A stretch of DNA of 64,000 nt from Lysobacter changpingensis (GTDB taxonomy: Bacteria > Pseudomonadota > Gammaproteobacteria > Xanthomonadales > Xanthomonadaceae): positions 372,001 to 436,000 of the forward strand of contig NZ_JADWPE010000002.1 in the NCBI RefSeq assembly GCF_017308985.1. Direction: 5' to 3'. The notes beneath the pieces are model-generated. The model worked only from the letters and a program-made list of their open reading frames with translations, searched no databases and was not told the origin of the DNA. Positions 1 to 10,646 of the stretch are shown one piece after another. Numbering within the stretch: position 1 is the first letter of the stretch; every line of letters begins with the position of its first letter. The translations under genes and the position numbers were made by a program.

Positions 1-49
1 GGGCGCTGATCCGACGTCCTCTTCACGCCTCGCCGAGGGGACGGAAGCG

Positions 50-76
50 AAAAGGCCCCGCGGTGCGGGGCCTTTT
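50..76 (-). terminator. Rho-independent terminator of purA
   Basis: A perfect 12-bp stem (arms 50-61 and 65-76, 3-nt loop) has an A/T-rich base, so on the minus strand it ends in a short T run. It lies 22 bp past the purA stop codon and would end the miaA-to-purA transcription unit. Confidence 0.85.
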
Positions 77-98
77 CCTTAGACGTTGAAACTGCGTA

Positions 99-1565
<1,467 letters not shown>

Positions 1566-1631
1566 TCACCCTGGCCGGCCCAGGCCGCGATCAACGTCCA
1601 ATGGCCTCGATCGGCACGCTCCGGGCGTGAC

Positions 1632-1820
1632 TCAACCGCGAACCAGCCACAGCGAGAGCAGTCCGATCCCGACCACCACCCCGCCGACCACGCGCAGCTG
1701 CCGGTCCGGCAGGGCGTGGAGCTGCTCGGCGGCGCGCTTCCAGCCGCGCGGCGCGGCGAAGAGGAACAGGCCCTCCAGCACCGCGACCAGGCACAGGGCC
1801 GACACCAGTTGTTCCAGCAT
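1632..1820 (-). CDS. YjeT/DUF2065 family small membrane protein
   Basis: This 62-residue protein has two hydrophobic segments (about residues 5-23 and 44-60) flanking a short basic loop with WKRAAEQL. That fits the DUF2065/YjeT family, which sits between hflC and purA in E. coli and relatives. It begins 8 bp after the hflC stop codon, so it is co-transcribed and probably translationally linked to hflC. The biochemical role of the family is unknown. The call rests on length, two-helix topology and exact gene position; no catalytic motif is visible. Confidence 0.8.
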   Translation of the reverse strand: MLEQLVSALCLVAVLEGLFLFAAPRGWKRAAEQLHALPDRQLRVVGGVVVGIGLLSLWLVRG

Positions 1821-1828
1821 GCGGGCGG

Positions 1829-2692
1829 TCAGCGATCCGAACGCAGGTACTGCAGGAACGGGTCGTCCTTGCTCAGCACGATCACGCCGTCGCCATTGGC
1901 GAACGACTTGCGGTACGCATCCAGGCTGCGCTGGAACGCGAAGAAGCCCGGATCCTTGTTCGCCGCCTCGGCGAACAGGCGCGTGGCCTCGGCATCGCCT
2001 TCGCCACGCAGCTTCTGCGCGTCGCGCTCGGCCTCGGCGACGATCACCGCCTTGTCGCGATCGGCCTTGGCGCGGATCGCCTGCGCCTGCTCCAGGCCTT
2101 CGGCGCGCAGCTGGCTGGCGACCTGCAGGCGCTGGCTGCGCATCTGGTTGTAGACCGAGCCGACGACGTTGCTGTCCTGCGGCAGGTCGATACGCTTGAT
2201 GCGGATGTCGACGATCTTCACGCCCAGCGTCTGCGCGCCCTGGTTGATCGCGTCGAGCTGGCGGCCGATCACCGACGTGCGGTCGCCCGACACCACCTGC
2301 TGCAGCGTGCGCGAGTTGATCTCGTTGCGCAGCGAGTCGCGGATGATCGGCGCCAGACGCTCGACCGCGGTGGTCTCGTCGCCGCCGGTGGCTCGGTAGA
2401 ACGTGCGCATGTCCTGGATGCGGCCCAGCGCGAAGAAGTCGACGCTGACGTTCTGCTTGTCGTAGGTGAGGTAGCGCTCCGGTTCGGCGTCGAGCACCTG
2501 CAGGCGGCGGTCGAACACGCGCGCGCTTTCGACCAGCGGCCACTTGAAGTGCAGGCCCGGGCCGATGTCGGTGCGCACCACGCGGCCGAGGTTGAGCACG
2601 ATCGCGCTGTGCCCTTCCCTCACCACGAACACCGAACCGAGCAGCGCGAACAGGGCCGCGACGACGGCGGCGATCCACAGGGAGAATTTCAT
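1829..2692 (-). CDS. hflC: HflC, subunit of the HflKC regulator of FtsH
   Basis: HflC is an SPFH/band-7 inner-membrane protein that forms a large periplasmic cage with HflK around the FtsH protease and modulates degradation of membrane proteins. The 287-residue product has one N-terminal membrane anchor (about residues 5-24), then the SPFH domain beginning VVREGHSAIV. A long Ala/Glu/Lys/Arg-rich coiled coil with RAKADRDKAVIVAEAERDAQ follows (about residues 180-225). The start ATG overlaps the hflK stop by 4 bp (ATGA, 2689-2692), indicating translational coupling and equal subunit production. The target protease gene ftsH is at 8.7-10.6 kb. Confidence 0.95.
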   Translation of the reverse strand: MKFSLWIAAVVAALFALLGSVFVVREGHSAIVLNLGRVVRTDIGPGLHFKWPLVESARVFDRRLQVLDAEPERYLTYDKQNVSVDFFALGRIQDMRTFYRATGGDETTAVERLAPIIRDSLRNEINSRTLQQVVSGDRTSVIGRQLDAINQGAQTLGVKIVDIRIKRIDLPQDSNVVGSVYNQMRSQRLQVASQLRAEGLEQAQAIRAKADRDKAVIVAEAERDAQKLRGEGDAEATRLFAEAANKDPGFFAFQRSLDAYRKSFANGDGVIVLSKDDPFLQYLRSDR

Positions 2693-3801
2693 CGCGTCAC
2701 CTCCTCACGGCCGGACGGCCGGGGCGAACGAGCGGGTCGGGGCGTCTCGACGGGTTCCGTGCTGGCCGGAGGCGCGAGCAGGTCGGGCGTGAGCAGCGGC
2801 GAATTCGGTGCCGGCGCCGGCGTGCGGCGCTCGCCGATCGGCACGTACAGGATCTGGCGGGAATCGGCACCGACGATCGTGCGGTTGTCGGACAGCACGT
2901 CCTGCACCGTGTCCAGCCACAGGCGCTTGCGCGTGACGTCCGGCGCGGCCTTGTACTGGTCGACCATCAGCGAGAAGCGGGCGGCATCGCCCTGCGCGCG
3001 CGCGACCGTCGCGGTCTTGTAACCCTCGGCGCCGGCGCGCACGCGCGCGGCCTCGCCTCGGGCTTCCGGCACGATCTGCTTCGCGTAGGCCTGGGCCTGG
3101 TTGATCTGCGTGGTCTTGTCGGACGCGGCGCGCTGCACTTCGTCGAACGCGTCCTTCACCTCGTCCGGCGGACGCGCGTTGGGCAGGTTCAGTTCGGTGA
3201 CCACCAGGCCGGTGCGATAGGCCTGCAGCGAGGACTGCAGCCGCTCGCGCACGGTGGTGGTGAGTTCGGCGCGCGCGTTGAGCACGGTGTCGAGATCGGA
3301 ACGGCCGACCTGCTCGCGCACGGCGCTCTGCGCGGCTTCCTTCAGCACGCGGTCGGCATCGCGCGAACCGAACAGGTACATCTGCGGATCGCCGATGCGG
3401 TACTGCACGTTGATGTCGACGTTCACGATGTTCGCATCGCGCGTGAACACCGGCACGGTGTCGCTGTAGGCGTTGCTCTGGGTCGCGTTGACCTTGGTCA
3501 CGCGCTCGATCGGCCAGGGCATCTTGAAATGCGGGCCCGGCTGCAGCACGCGCGAGAACTGGCCGAAGCGCAGGACCACGCCGCGTTCCTGTTCGGTCAC
3601 CAGCACGAAGCAGTTGAAGGCCAGCCACAGCGCGAAGACGATGCCGACCCAGCGCAGGATGCCGCCGCTGCCGCCACCGCCGCCGAAGATGCCGCGCAGC
3701 GGATCGAGCAGCGCGTCGAGGCCGCGCCCGCCGGGCCTGCGGCGGGGGTTTCGTCCGTTCGAACCGCCGGAATTGTCACTGCCAGGGGTGTTCCAGGCCA
3801 T
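2689..3801 (-). CDS. hflK: HflK, subunit of the HflKC regulator of FtsH
   Basis: HflK pairs with HflC to form the membrane-anchored SPFH cage that controls FtsH. The 370-residue protein starts with a Gly/Asn/Arg-rich cytoplasmic region (GGSNGRNPRRR, then a poly-Gly run), followed by one membrane helix (about residues 48-65). The SPFH domain begins EQERGVVLRFGQF. The C-terminal coiled coil is followed by a Pro-rich tail ending in basic residues. The Gly-rich head is typical of HflK and absent from HflC, which separates the two. It begins about 100 bp after hflX ends and overlaps hflC by 4 bp. Confidence 0.95.
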   Translation of the reverse strand: MAWNTPGSDNSGGSNGRNPRRRPGGRGLDALLDPLRGIFGGGGGSGGILRWVGIVFALWLAFNCFVLVTEQERGVVLRFGQFSRVLQPGPHFKMPWPIERVTKVNATQSNAYSDTVPVFTRDANIVNVDINVQYRIGDPQMYLFGSRDADRVLKEAAQSAVREQVGRSDLDTVLNARAELTTTVRERLQSSLQAYRTGLVVTELNLPNARPPDEVKDAFDEVQRAASDKTTQINQAQAYAKQIVPEARGEAARVRAGAEGYKTATVARAQGDAARFSLMVDQYKAAPDVTRKRLWLDTVQDVLSDNRTIVGADSRQILYVPIGERRTPAPAPNSPLLTPDLLAPPASTEPVETPRPARSPRPSGREEVTR

Positions 3802-3902
3802 GCCTGCTCCAAAGGAAGGATCCGCGTCCGCATTCAGCCGCGCGGACGTGCGTCGATTCTAGGTGGGGGTGCGATGTGCCTCAAGCAAGGCGGCCGAAGC
3901 GC

Positions 3903-5228
3903 CTAACTCGCCCAGGCCGCGTCCTCGTCTTCCTGCTCGGGCAACAGCGGACGCAGCGCCTCGCCGTGCGCCTGCACGAACAGGCGTTGCGCGTCGGCCA
4001 GCGGCAGGTCGACGCGGATGCGCCAGCCGTGTTCGTCGTGCTCCTCGCCACGCACCGCGCCCAGGTCGTGCAGGCGCGCGCGCAGCTTCGCCGCCTGCGG
4101 CGGCAGGCGCACTTCGCCGACGACGTGGCGCAGCTCCAGCGCTTCGGCGAGCGCCTGACGCAGCAGGTCCAGGCCCGAGCCGTCGCGCGCCGACAGCCAT
4201 ACGCGCAAGCGCCCTTCGGCCGGGCGGTCGATGCGCGGCGCGACCGCCTCGCCGTCGTTGCCGAGCCGGTCGATCTTGTTGAACACCAGCACCTGCGGCA
4301 GATCGCCCGCGCCGATGTCCTTGAGCACTTCGTCGACCTGCGCGATGCGTTCGTCGCGCAGCGGATCGGCGGCATCGACGACATGCAGCAGCAGGTCGGC
4401 CTCGCGCGCCTCGGCCAGGGTCGAACGGAACGCGGCGACCAGTTCGTGCGGAAGATCGCGCACGAAACCGACGGTGTCGGCCAGCACCACGCCGCCGCCG
4501 GACAGCTCGATGCGCCGCACCGTCGGGTCCAGCGTCGCGAACAGCTGGTCCGCGGCATAGGCTTCCGCGCCGGTCAGCGCGTTGAACAGGGTCGACTTGC
4601 CGGCGTTGGTGTAGCCCACCAGCGCCACGCGCGGCAGTTCGCTGCGCACGCGCGCGCGACGCATCTGGGTGCGCTGGACTTCGACCTTCTCCAGCCGCTT
4701 CTGCAGCTGCTCCAGGCGCTTCTGCAGCAGGCGGCGGTCGGTTTCCAGCTGGGTTTCGCCGGGACCGCGCAAGCCGATGGAACCGCCGCGCTGGCGCTCA
4801 AGGTGGGTCCAGCCGCGCACCAGTCGCGTGGCCATGTGCTTGAGCTGGGCCAGTTCGACCTGCAGCTTGCCGTCATGGCTGTGGGCGCGCTGGGCGAAGA
4901 TGTCCAGGATCAGACCGGTGCGGTCGACCACGCGGCGCTGAAGCGCGCGTTCGAGGTTGCGTTCCTGGCCGGGCGACAGCGGATGGTTGACGAGGATGAG
5001 GTCGGCGCCGGTCGCATCGGCCGCGGCCTTCACCTCTTCCAGCTTGCCGCTGCCGATGAGCATGGCGGCGTTGGGGCGGTCGATGCGCGCGGTGAGCACC
5101 GCGGCGACCGTCGCGCCCGCGGAACGGGCGAGATCGGCGAACTCCTCCAGCAATCCCTCGTCCGGCGGACCGCCGGCATGGGGTTGGATCAGGAGGGCGT
5201 GCTCGCCTTTGCGGGATCGTTCGAACAA
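3903..5228 (-). CDS. hflX: Ribosome-rescue GTPase HflX
   Basis: HflX is a ribosome-associated GTPase that splits stalled 70S ribosomes. The protein has the N-terminal HflX domain (FERSRKGEHALLIQPH), a coiled linker rich in Gln/Arg/Leu, and a G domain with P-loop GYTNAGKS, DTVGFV and NKID motifs. Homologues begin immediately before FERSRKG, and here that position is a TTG codon at 5228, giving 441 residues. An ATG at 5288 would add 20 unrelated residues and start just downstream of a strong hairpin, so TTG is preferred though not proven. The gene follows hfq. Confidence 0.9.
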   Translation of the reverse strand: MFERSRKGEHALLIQPHAGGPPDEGLLEEFADLARSAGATVAAVLTARIDRPNAAMLIGSGKLEEVKAAADATGADLILVNHPLSPGQERNLERALQRRVVDRTGLILDIFAQRAHSHDGKLQVELAQLKHMATRLVRGWTHLERQRGGSIGLRGPGETQLETDRRLLQKRLEQLQKRLEKVEVQRTQMRRARVRSELPRVALVGYTNAGKSTLFNALTGAEAYAADQLFATLDPTVRRIELSGGGVVLADTVGFVRDLPHELVAAFRSTLAEAREADLLLHVVDAADPLRDERIAQVDEVLKDIGAGDLPQVLVFNKIDRLGNDGEAVAPRIDRPAEGRLRVWLSARDGSGLDLLRQALAEALELRHVVGEVRLPPQAAKLRARLHDLGAVRGEEHDEHGWRIRVDLPLADAQRLFVQAHGEALRPLLPEQEDEDAAWAS

Positions 5229-5309
5229 ACCAGGTCGACCTGTACGGGGGCAGGAAGACAAGATGGGCGCCGACCCGCGGCGGCACAAGGGCCGCAGGTC
5301 ATCGCGCCG

Positions 5310-5332
5310 CCGGCCGGGTGCGACCCGGCCGG
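5310..5332 (-). other. Perfect inverted repeat between hfq and hflX
   Basis: A 10-bp G/C-only-plus-one-AT perfect stem (5310-5319 and 5323-5332) encloses a 3-nt loop, located 10 bp past the hfq stop. There is no T run, so it looks more like an RNA-processing or 3'-stabilising hairpin, or a partial attenuator, than a classical terminator. It would protect hfq mRNA or reduce read-through into hflX. Confidence 0.6.
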
Positions 5333-5342
5333 TCGCGGGGCC

Positions 5343-5618
5343 TTACTCGGCATCGTCGGCACCCTCGGCGCCGGATTCGGACGACTGGACGTAGCCGCCG
5401 CCCGGCCCCACGCGCACGTTGCGCGCCGGCACCACGGTGGAAATCGCGTGCTTGTAGACCATCTGGCTGACGGTGTTGCGCAGGAGGACGACGAACTGGT
5501 CGAAGGACTCGATCGTGCCCTGCAGCTTGATGCCGTTGACCAGGTAGACCGACACCGGCACGCGTTCGCGCCTGAGCGCGTTCAGGAAAGGATCCTGCAA
5601 AGACTGTCCTTTGGACAT
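5343..5618 (-). CDS. hfq: RNA chaperone Hfq
   Basis: Hfq is the hexameric Sm-like RNA chaperone that helps small RNAs pair with mRNAs. The 91-residue protein begins [20 protein letters not shown], with Sm1 ([21 protein letters not shown]) and Sm2 ([10 protein letters not shown]) motifs, including the YKHAIST uridine-binding and interface residues. The acidic C-terminal tail (GAEGADDAE) is short, as in Xanthomonadaceae. The start at 5618 is preceded by GGGG at suitable distance; an in-frame ATG four codons upstream is less likely. It lies between miaA and hflX, its usual place. Confidence 0.97.
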   Translation of the reverse strand: MSKGQSLQDPFLNALRRERVPVSVYLVNGIKLQGTIESFDQFVVLLRNTVSQMVYKHAISTVVPARNVRVGPGGGYVQSSESGAEGADDAE

Positions 5619-5752
5619 GTTGTTCCCCAACTCGTTCTAGTTATCAGTGGTGTTGCAGCCCGGCGTCAGACGGGGGCGCATCGCCGGTCCGTCCCCACAG
5701 CGGCGACCGCCCGATGGTAGCGCAAACCCGCCACGGTGCACGCGCACCGGAT

Positions 5753-6727
5753 TCAACGCCCGGCCGGTCCGCCGGGCGGTCGCATGAAGGCCGACAGCAC
5801 CGCCTCCAGCGCGTCGCGCTGGACCAGTGGGTCGAACCAGAGCGCGTCGAGTTCCCCGCGCAGCCAGGTGAGCTGGCGCTTGGCGAGCTGCCGGGTGGCG
5901 TACACGCCGCGATCGCGGAACTCCGCGGCCTCGGTATCGCCCTCCAGGTGCTCCCACGCCTGCCGGTACCCCACCGCGCGCAGGGCCGGCAGGTCGAGCG
6001 GCGCCGGATGGTCGCGCAGCTGCGGAATCGCCCGCAGCGCACGGACTTCGTCCAGGAAGCCATCCGCCAGCATCAGGTCGAACCGCCGCGCGATGCGCTC
6101 GTGCAGCGTCGCGCGATCGGCCGGCGCCAGGATCAGCCTGAGCACCCGCACCGGCAGGCGCGGCGGTGGCGGCTCGCGGCGCCAGTCGCTGATGGTGCGG
6201 CCGGAGAGGCGGAACACCTCCAGCGCCCGCTGGATGCGCTGCGCGTCGGTGGCGTGGATGCGCGCGGCGGCCTCCGGGTCGATGCCGGCCAGTTCGGCAT
6301 GCAGCGCCGTCCAGCCGTGGCGTTGCGCCTCGGCTTCCAGCTGCGCCCGCACGCGGGCGTCGGCCTCGGGCATCGGCGAGAGGCCGCGCAGCAGCGCATG
6401 GAAATACAGGCCGGTGCCGCCGGCGAGGATCGGCAGGCGCCCGCGCGTGAGGATGTCGTCCACCGCACGGCGCGCGTCCTGCGCGAACTCCGCCGCCGAG
6501 TACGGCTGCCACGGCTCGCGCAGGTCGATCAGGTGGTGCGGCACGCGCGCCTGCTCCGCCAGCGTCGGCTTGGCCGAACCGATGTCGAGCCGCTTGTACA
6601 CGAGCGCGGAATCGACGCTGACGATCTCGCCGCCGAAGCGTTCGGCCCAGTCGAGCGCGAGCGCGGTCTTGCCCGAGGCGGTCGGGCCCATCAGGGCAAT
6701 CGCGATGGGGCGCGTGTCGGCGGGCAT
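5753..6727 (-). CDS. miaA: tRNA dimethylallyltransferase MiaA
   Basis: MiaA transfers a dimethylallyl group to N6 of A37 in tRNAs that read codons starting with U. The 324-residue protein has the P-loop GPTASGKT (residues 14-21), the [16 protein letters not shown] region that binds tRNA/DMAPP, and the conserved QRI and RRFDLM segments near the C terminus. The ATG at 6727 fits the family N terminus; the frame remains open upstream into the repeat array, but that 77-codon extension resembles no MiaA. The Shine-Dalgarno is weak. The gene lies directly downstream of the unusual repeat block, which may contain its promoter. Confidence 0.95.
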   Translation of the reverse strand: MPADTRPIAIALMGPTASGKTALALDWAERFGGEIVSVDSALVYKRLDIGSAKPTLAEQARVPHHLIDLREPWQPYSAAEFAQDARRAVDDILTRGRLPILAGGTGLYFHALLRGLSPMPEADARVRAQLEAEAQRHGWTALHAELAGIDPEAAARIHATDAQRIQRALEVFRLSGRTISDWRREPPPPRLPVRVLRLILAPADRATLHERIARRFDLMLADGFLDEVRALRAIPQLRDHPAPLDLPALRAVGYRQAWEHLEGDTEAAEFRDRGVYATRQLAKRQLTWLRGELDALWFDPLVQRDALEAVLSAFMRPPGGPAGR

Positions 6728-6788
6728 GTCGGAGGCGGCAACTCGGGGGCGTAGCCTCGCACAGCGGCACCGCGCGCGAAACTCGCCG

Positions 6789-6902
6789 CTTTCCACACAA
6801 GGTGTGGAGAACCACTGGGGCAAGGCTGTTGATAAGACGCCGCAGCCCAGACGTCGCAAGCGTTCCCGGGTGAATGGCGAAATTTTGGCCAGCCCGCCGC
6901 GG
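6789..6902. repeat. Array unit 1 (most diverged)
   Basis: The unit starts CTTTCCACA (6789-6797) and TGTGGAGAA (6803-6811). It then parallels unit 4 through GACGCCGCAG, CGCAAGCGTT, CCGGG and an AAATTTTGGCC core. It is shorter than the rest and lacks the TTCGGCATC tail. Confidence 0.65.
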
Positions 6903-7085
6903 CTATCCACACCGCCTGTGGACAAGCCTGCGGACAGCGGTGTGGAGAGTCCCCGCATCGCTCGCAGTCACGGGGCTTGCCGCAGGTTTGGACAAAAAAT
7001 CACCACACATTCTTCTTGACGACGGCGTCCGTTTCGGCATCACCGCCCCATGCTCCGGGAACAGGTCCCGACGCCACAATCGCAA
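6903..7085. repeat. Array unit 2
   Basis: Box-like motifs are CTATCCACA (6903-6911) and TGTGGACAA (6917-6925). TCCACACCGC (6906-6915) is perfectly complementary to GCGGTGTGGA (6937-6946). The A-rich core TTTGGACAAAAAATCACC lies near 6987, and the tail ends TTTCGGCATC near 7040. Confidence 0.8.
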
Positions 7086-7257
7086 CTATCCACATCGCCT
7101 GTGGACAAGCCTGCGGACATCGATGTGGAGACGTGGCTGCACCCCTTGCGGTGCAAGCACCGCAAGGGGTTTGGCGAAAAACTGACCGCAGGAAACGTTT
7201 GACTTGCGCGTCCATTTCGGCATCGCGCCGCATCGCATTCGCGCACGATGCATTTCG
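7086..7257. repeat. Array unit 3
   Basis: CTATCCACA (7086-7094) and TGTGGACAA (7100-7108) are followed by the outer arm CGATGTGGA, which pairs with TCCACATCG. A perfect 13-bp hairpin (7141-7153 with 7158-7170, 4-nt loop) precedes the core TTTGGCGAAAAACTGACC. The tail carries TTTCGGCATC near 7224. Confidence 0.8.
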
Positions 7258-7405
7258 ATATCCACACCGCTTGTGGACAAGCATGCGGACATCGTTGTGG
7301 AGACGATGCCGCAAGCCTTGCAGCGCAAGCGTTTCCGGGATCTGGCTAGAAATTGACCACTCGAATCGCTTGACGGGGAGGGCGATTCGGGCATCGAAAC
7401 GCGCG
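7258..7405. repeat. Array unit 4
   Basis: ATATCCACA (7258-7266) and TGTGGACAA (7272-7280) are followed by CGTTGTGGAG, a CTTGCAGCGCAAG hairpin, the core TCTGGCTAGAAATTGACC and the tail TTCGGGCATC near 7395. Confidence 0.75.
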
Positions 7406-7526
7406 GTATCCACACAAGCTGTGGACAAGCATGCGGACAGCGGTGTGCGTATCGCGTCGCAGCCCTTGCGCCACAAGGCGCGCGGCATGTTTGATCAAAA
7501 AATCGCCACGCGGCGATGTCGCGATG
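7406..7526. repeat. Array unit 5, abutting folP
   Basis: GTATCCACA (7406-7414) and TGTGGACAA (7420-7428) are followed by a CCTTGCGCCACAAGG stem-loop and the core TTTGATCAAAAAATCGCC. The unit runs up to the folP stop codon at 7527; the tail motif TTCGGCATC seen in other units continues inside folP at 7546. Confidence 0.7.
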
Positions 7527-8426
7527 TCAATCGTCGTCGGGCCACTTCGGCATCGACGGCGCCGGCTTCGCGCGCGGCATCGCCTGCGAGGCGATCGCGT
7601 TCCACACCTTCAGCGCGTCGACGGTGGCGGCCACGTCGTGCACGCGCAGCAGCTTCGCGCCGCGTTGCGCGGCGATCAGGTGCGCGGCGACGGAACCGGT
7701 CGCGCGGTCGCGCGGCTCGTTGCGTCCGGTGATCTCGCCGATCGTGCGCTTGCGCGAAAGTCCCGCGAGCACCGGAACGCCGAGTTCGGCAAAACGCTCC
7801 AGCTGCGCGAGCAAGGCGAGGTTGTGCTGCGTGTTCTTGCCGAAGCCGAAACCCGGATCGACGACGATCTTCTTCTTCGCGATGCCGGCCATTTCCGCGG
7901 CGAAGATGCGCTCGGCGAGGAAGCGGTGCACGTCGGCGACGACATCGTCGTAGTGCGGCGCCTCCTGCATCGATCGCGGTTCGCCCTGCATGTGCATCAG
8001 CACGACCGGCACGCCGAGCGCGGCGGCCGTGTCGAGCGCGCCTTCGCGGCGCAATGCGTAGACGTCGTTGACCAGGCCCGCGCCGGCCTGCACGGCGGCG
8101 CGCATCACTTCGGGTTTCGAGGTGTCGATGCTGATCGGCAGCGAGGTTTCCTTCGCCAGACGTTCGATCACCGGAATCGTGCGACGCAGTTCTTCCTCGA
8201 CCGGTACGTCGGCCGCCCCGGGCCGCGTGGATTCGCCGCCGATGTCGAGGATGTCCGCGCCCTCCTCGGCCAGCTTCAGGCCGTGCGCCACCGCGGCCTC
8301 GAACGTGTCGTGCGCGCCGCCGTCGGAGAACGAGTCCGGCGTGACGTTGACGATGCCCATGACGCGCGCGCGATCCAGCGCGAGGGGACGGCCGTTGCAG
8401 TCGAGGATGGGCGTGGTGTCGAACAT
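7527..8426 (-). CDS. folP: Dihydropteroate synthase FolP
   Basis: FolP condenses p-aminobenzoate with hydroxymethyl-dihydropterin pyrophosphate in folate synthesis and is the sulfonamide target. The 299-residue TIM-barrel protein shows all signature strands: GIVNVTPDSFSDGG near residue 24, ILDIGGESTRPGA near 60, ISIDTSKP, LVNDVYAL, LMHMQG, VVDPGFGFGK and VLAGLSRK. The C terminus is Pro-rich and ends WPDDD. Downstream, the repeat array begins immediately at its stop codon, so the 3' end of the mRNA would run into it. ftsH lies upstream, in the order often seen (ftsH-folP), but here separated by 232 bp containing a terminator and REP elements. Confidence 0.97.
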   Translation of the reverse strand: MFDTTPILDCNGRPLALDRARVMGIVNVTPDSFSDGGAHDTFEAAVAHGLKLAEEGADILDIGGESTRPGAADVPVEEELRRTIPVIERLAKETSLPISIDTSKPEVMRAAVQAGAGLVNDVYALRREGALDTAAALGVPVVLMHMQGEPRSMQEAPHYDDVVADVHRFLAERIFAAEMAGIAKKKIVVDPGFGFGKNTQHNLALLAQLERFAELGVPVLAGLSRKRTIGEITGRNEPRDRATGSVAAHLIAAQRGAKLLRVHDVAATVDALKVWNAIASQAMPRAKPAPSMPKWPDDD

Positions 8427-8510
8427 GGCGGGCTGTCGTCGCGGGGAAGGTGTGATCTTACGGCTCCGCGCGATGCGAGGTCGGCGGCGCCGGTCTCGCG
8501 CCTTGTTGTT

Positions 8511-8582
8511 GTAGCGCGGGTAAGCGCGGCACGCCCGGGTGAATGACCAGGTCCCCGGGTGCGCTGCGCTTACCCGGGCTGC
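8511..8582. repeat. Diverged pair of GTAG-type REP elements (REPIN-like)
   Basis: Two convergent copies of a GTAG-headed palindromic element face each other between ftsH and folP. The left copy (8511-8539) starts GTAGCGCGGGTAAGCG; the right copy (8554-8582) ends GCTTACCCGGGCTGC, with CTGC replacing the usual CTAC. Similar elements occur near 35.47, 42.82, 49.17 and 62.8 kb. They resemble REPs mobilised in trans by RAYT-type transposases; no such gene is in the window. Confidence 0.75.
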
Positions 8583-8608
8583 AAGAGCCGCGTCGTCCCG
8601 ACCAAGAA

Positions 8609-8633
8609 AAGAGCCGGCGCAAGGCCGGCTCTT
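8609..8633 (-). terminator. Rho-independent terminator of ftsH
   Basis: A perfect 10-bp stem (8609-8618 and 8624-8633, 5-nt loop) is followed on the minus strand by TTTTCTT. It lies 26 bp past the ftsH stop and separates ftsH from folP transcription. Confidence 0.85.
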
Positions 8634-8658
8634 CGAACGACTTCGCGATGGCTGCGGA

Positions 8659-10560
<1,902 letters not shown>

Positions 10561-10646
10561 TCAGTTCCTACCTGGCGCCCTTGGCGCATTGCAGCGGGGG
10601 TGGCGCGCACCCGTCCCGGGCGCGTCGCCGTACAACCTTTCGAACC

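Larger units (their letters stand above)
6789..7526. repeat. Five-unit tandem array rich in DnaA-box-like inverted pairs
   Basis: This non-coding stretch between miaA and folP holds five diverged copies of one unit (starts 6789, 6903, 7086, 7258, 7406; spacing 114-183 bp). Each unit begins with TATCCACA (TTTCCACA in the first) followed, after 5 nt, by TGTGGACAA (TGTGGAGAA in the first), then TGCGGACA and, in most, a further TGTGGA. Next come a G/C-rich stem-loop and an A-rich core like TTTGGcgAAAAActGACC. The 9-mers match the DnaA box TTATCCACA at 8 of 9 positions. Short open frames here merely repeat the motif in translation (PHRLWTS). Function unknown: DnaA-binding locus, structured RNA array or miaA regulatory region are all possible. 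Confidence 0.85.

Noticed and set aside
5229-5288. 20-residue N-terminal extension of HflX from an ATG
   Set aside because: It has no similarity to the HflX N terminus and is Cys/Arg/Ser-rich; a TTG start matches the family.
6789-7526. CRISPR array
   Set aside because: Unit length is 114-183 bp and varies, similarity runs through the whole unit, and no cas genes are present.
6789-7526. Chromosomal replication origin
   Set aside because: The gene context (miaA, folP) has no dnaA, dnaN, gyrB or rpmH, and no long AT-rich unwinding region is present. The box-like motifs differ from the consensus.
6874-7732. Open frames inside the repeat array, in both directions, including translations repeating PHRLWTS or VHRRCG
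   Set aside because: They exist only because the DNA unit repeats in frame. They have no ribosome sites, overlap each other on both strands and run into folP antisense.
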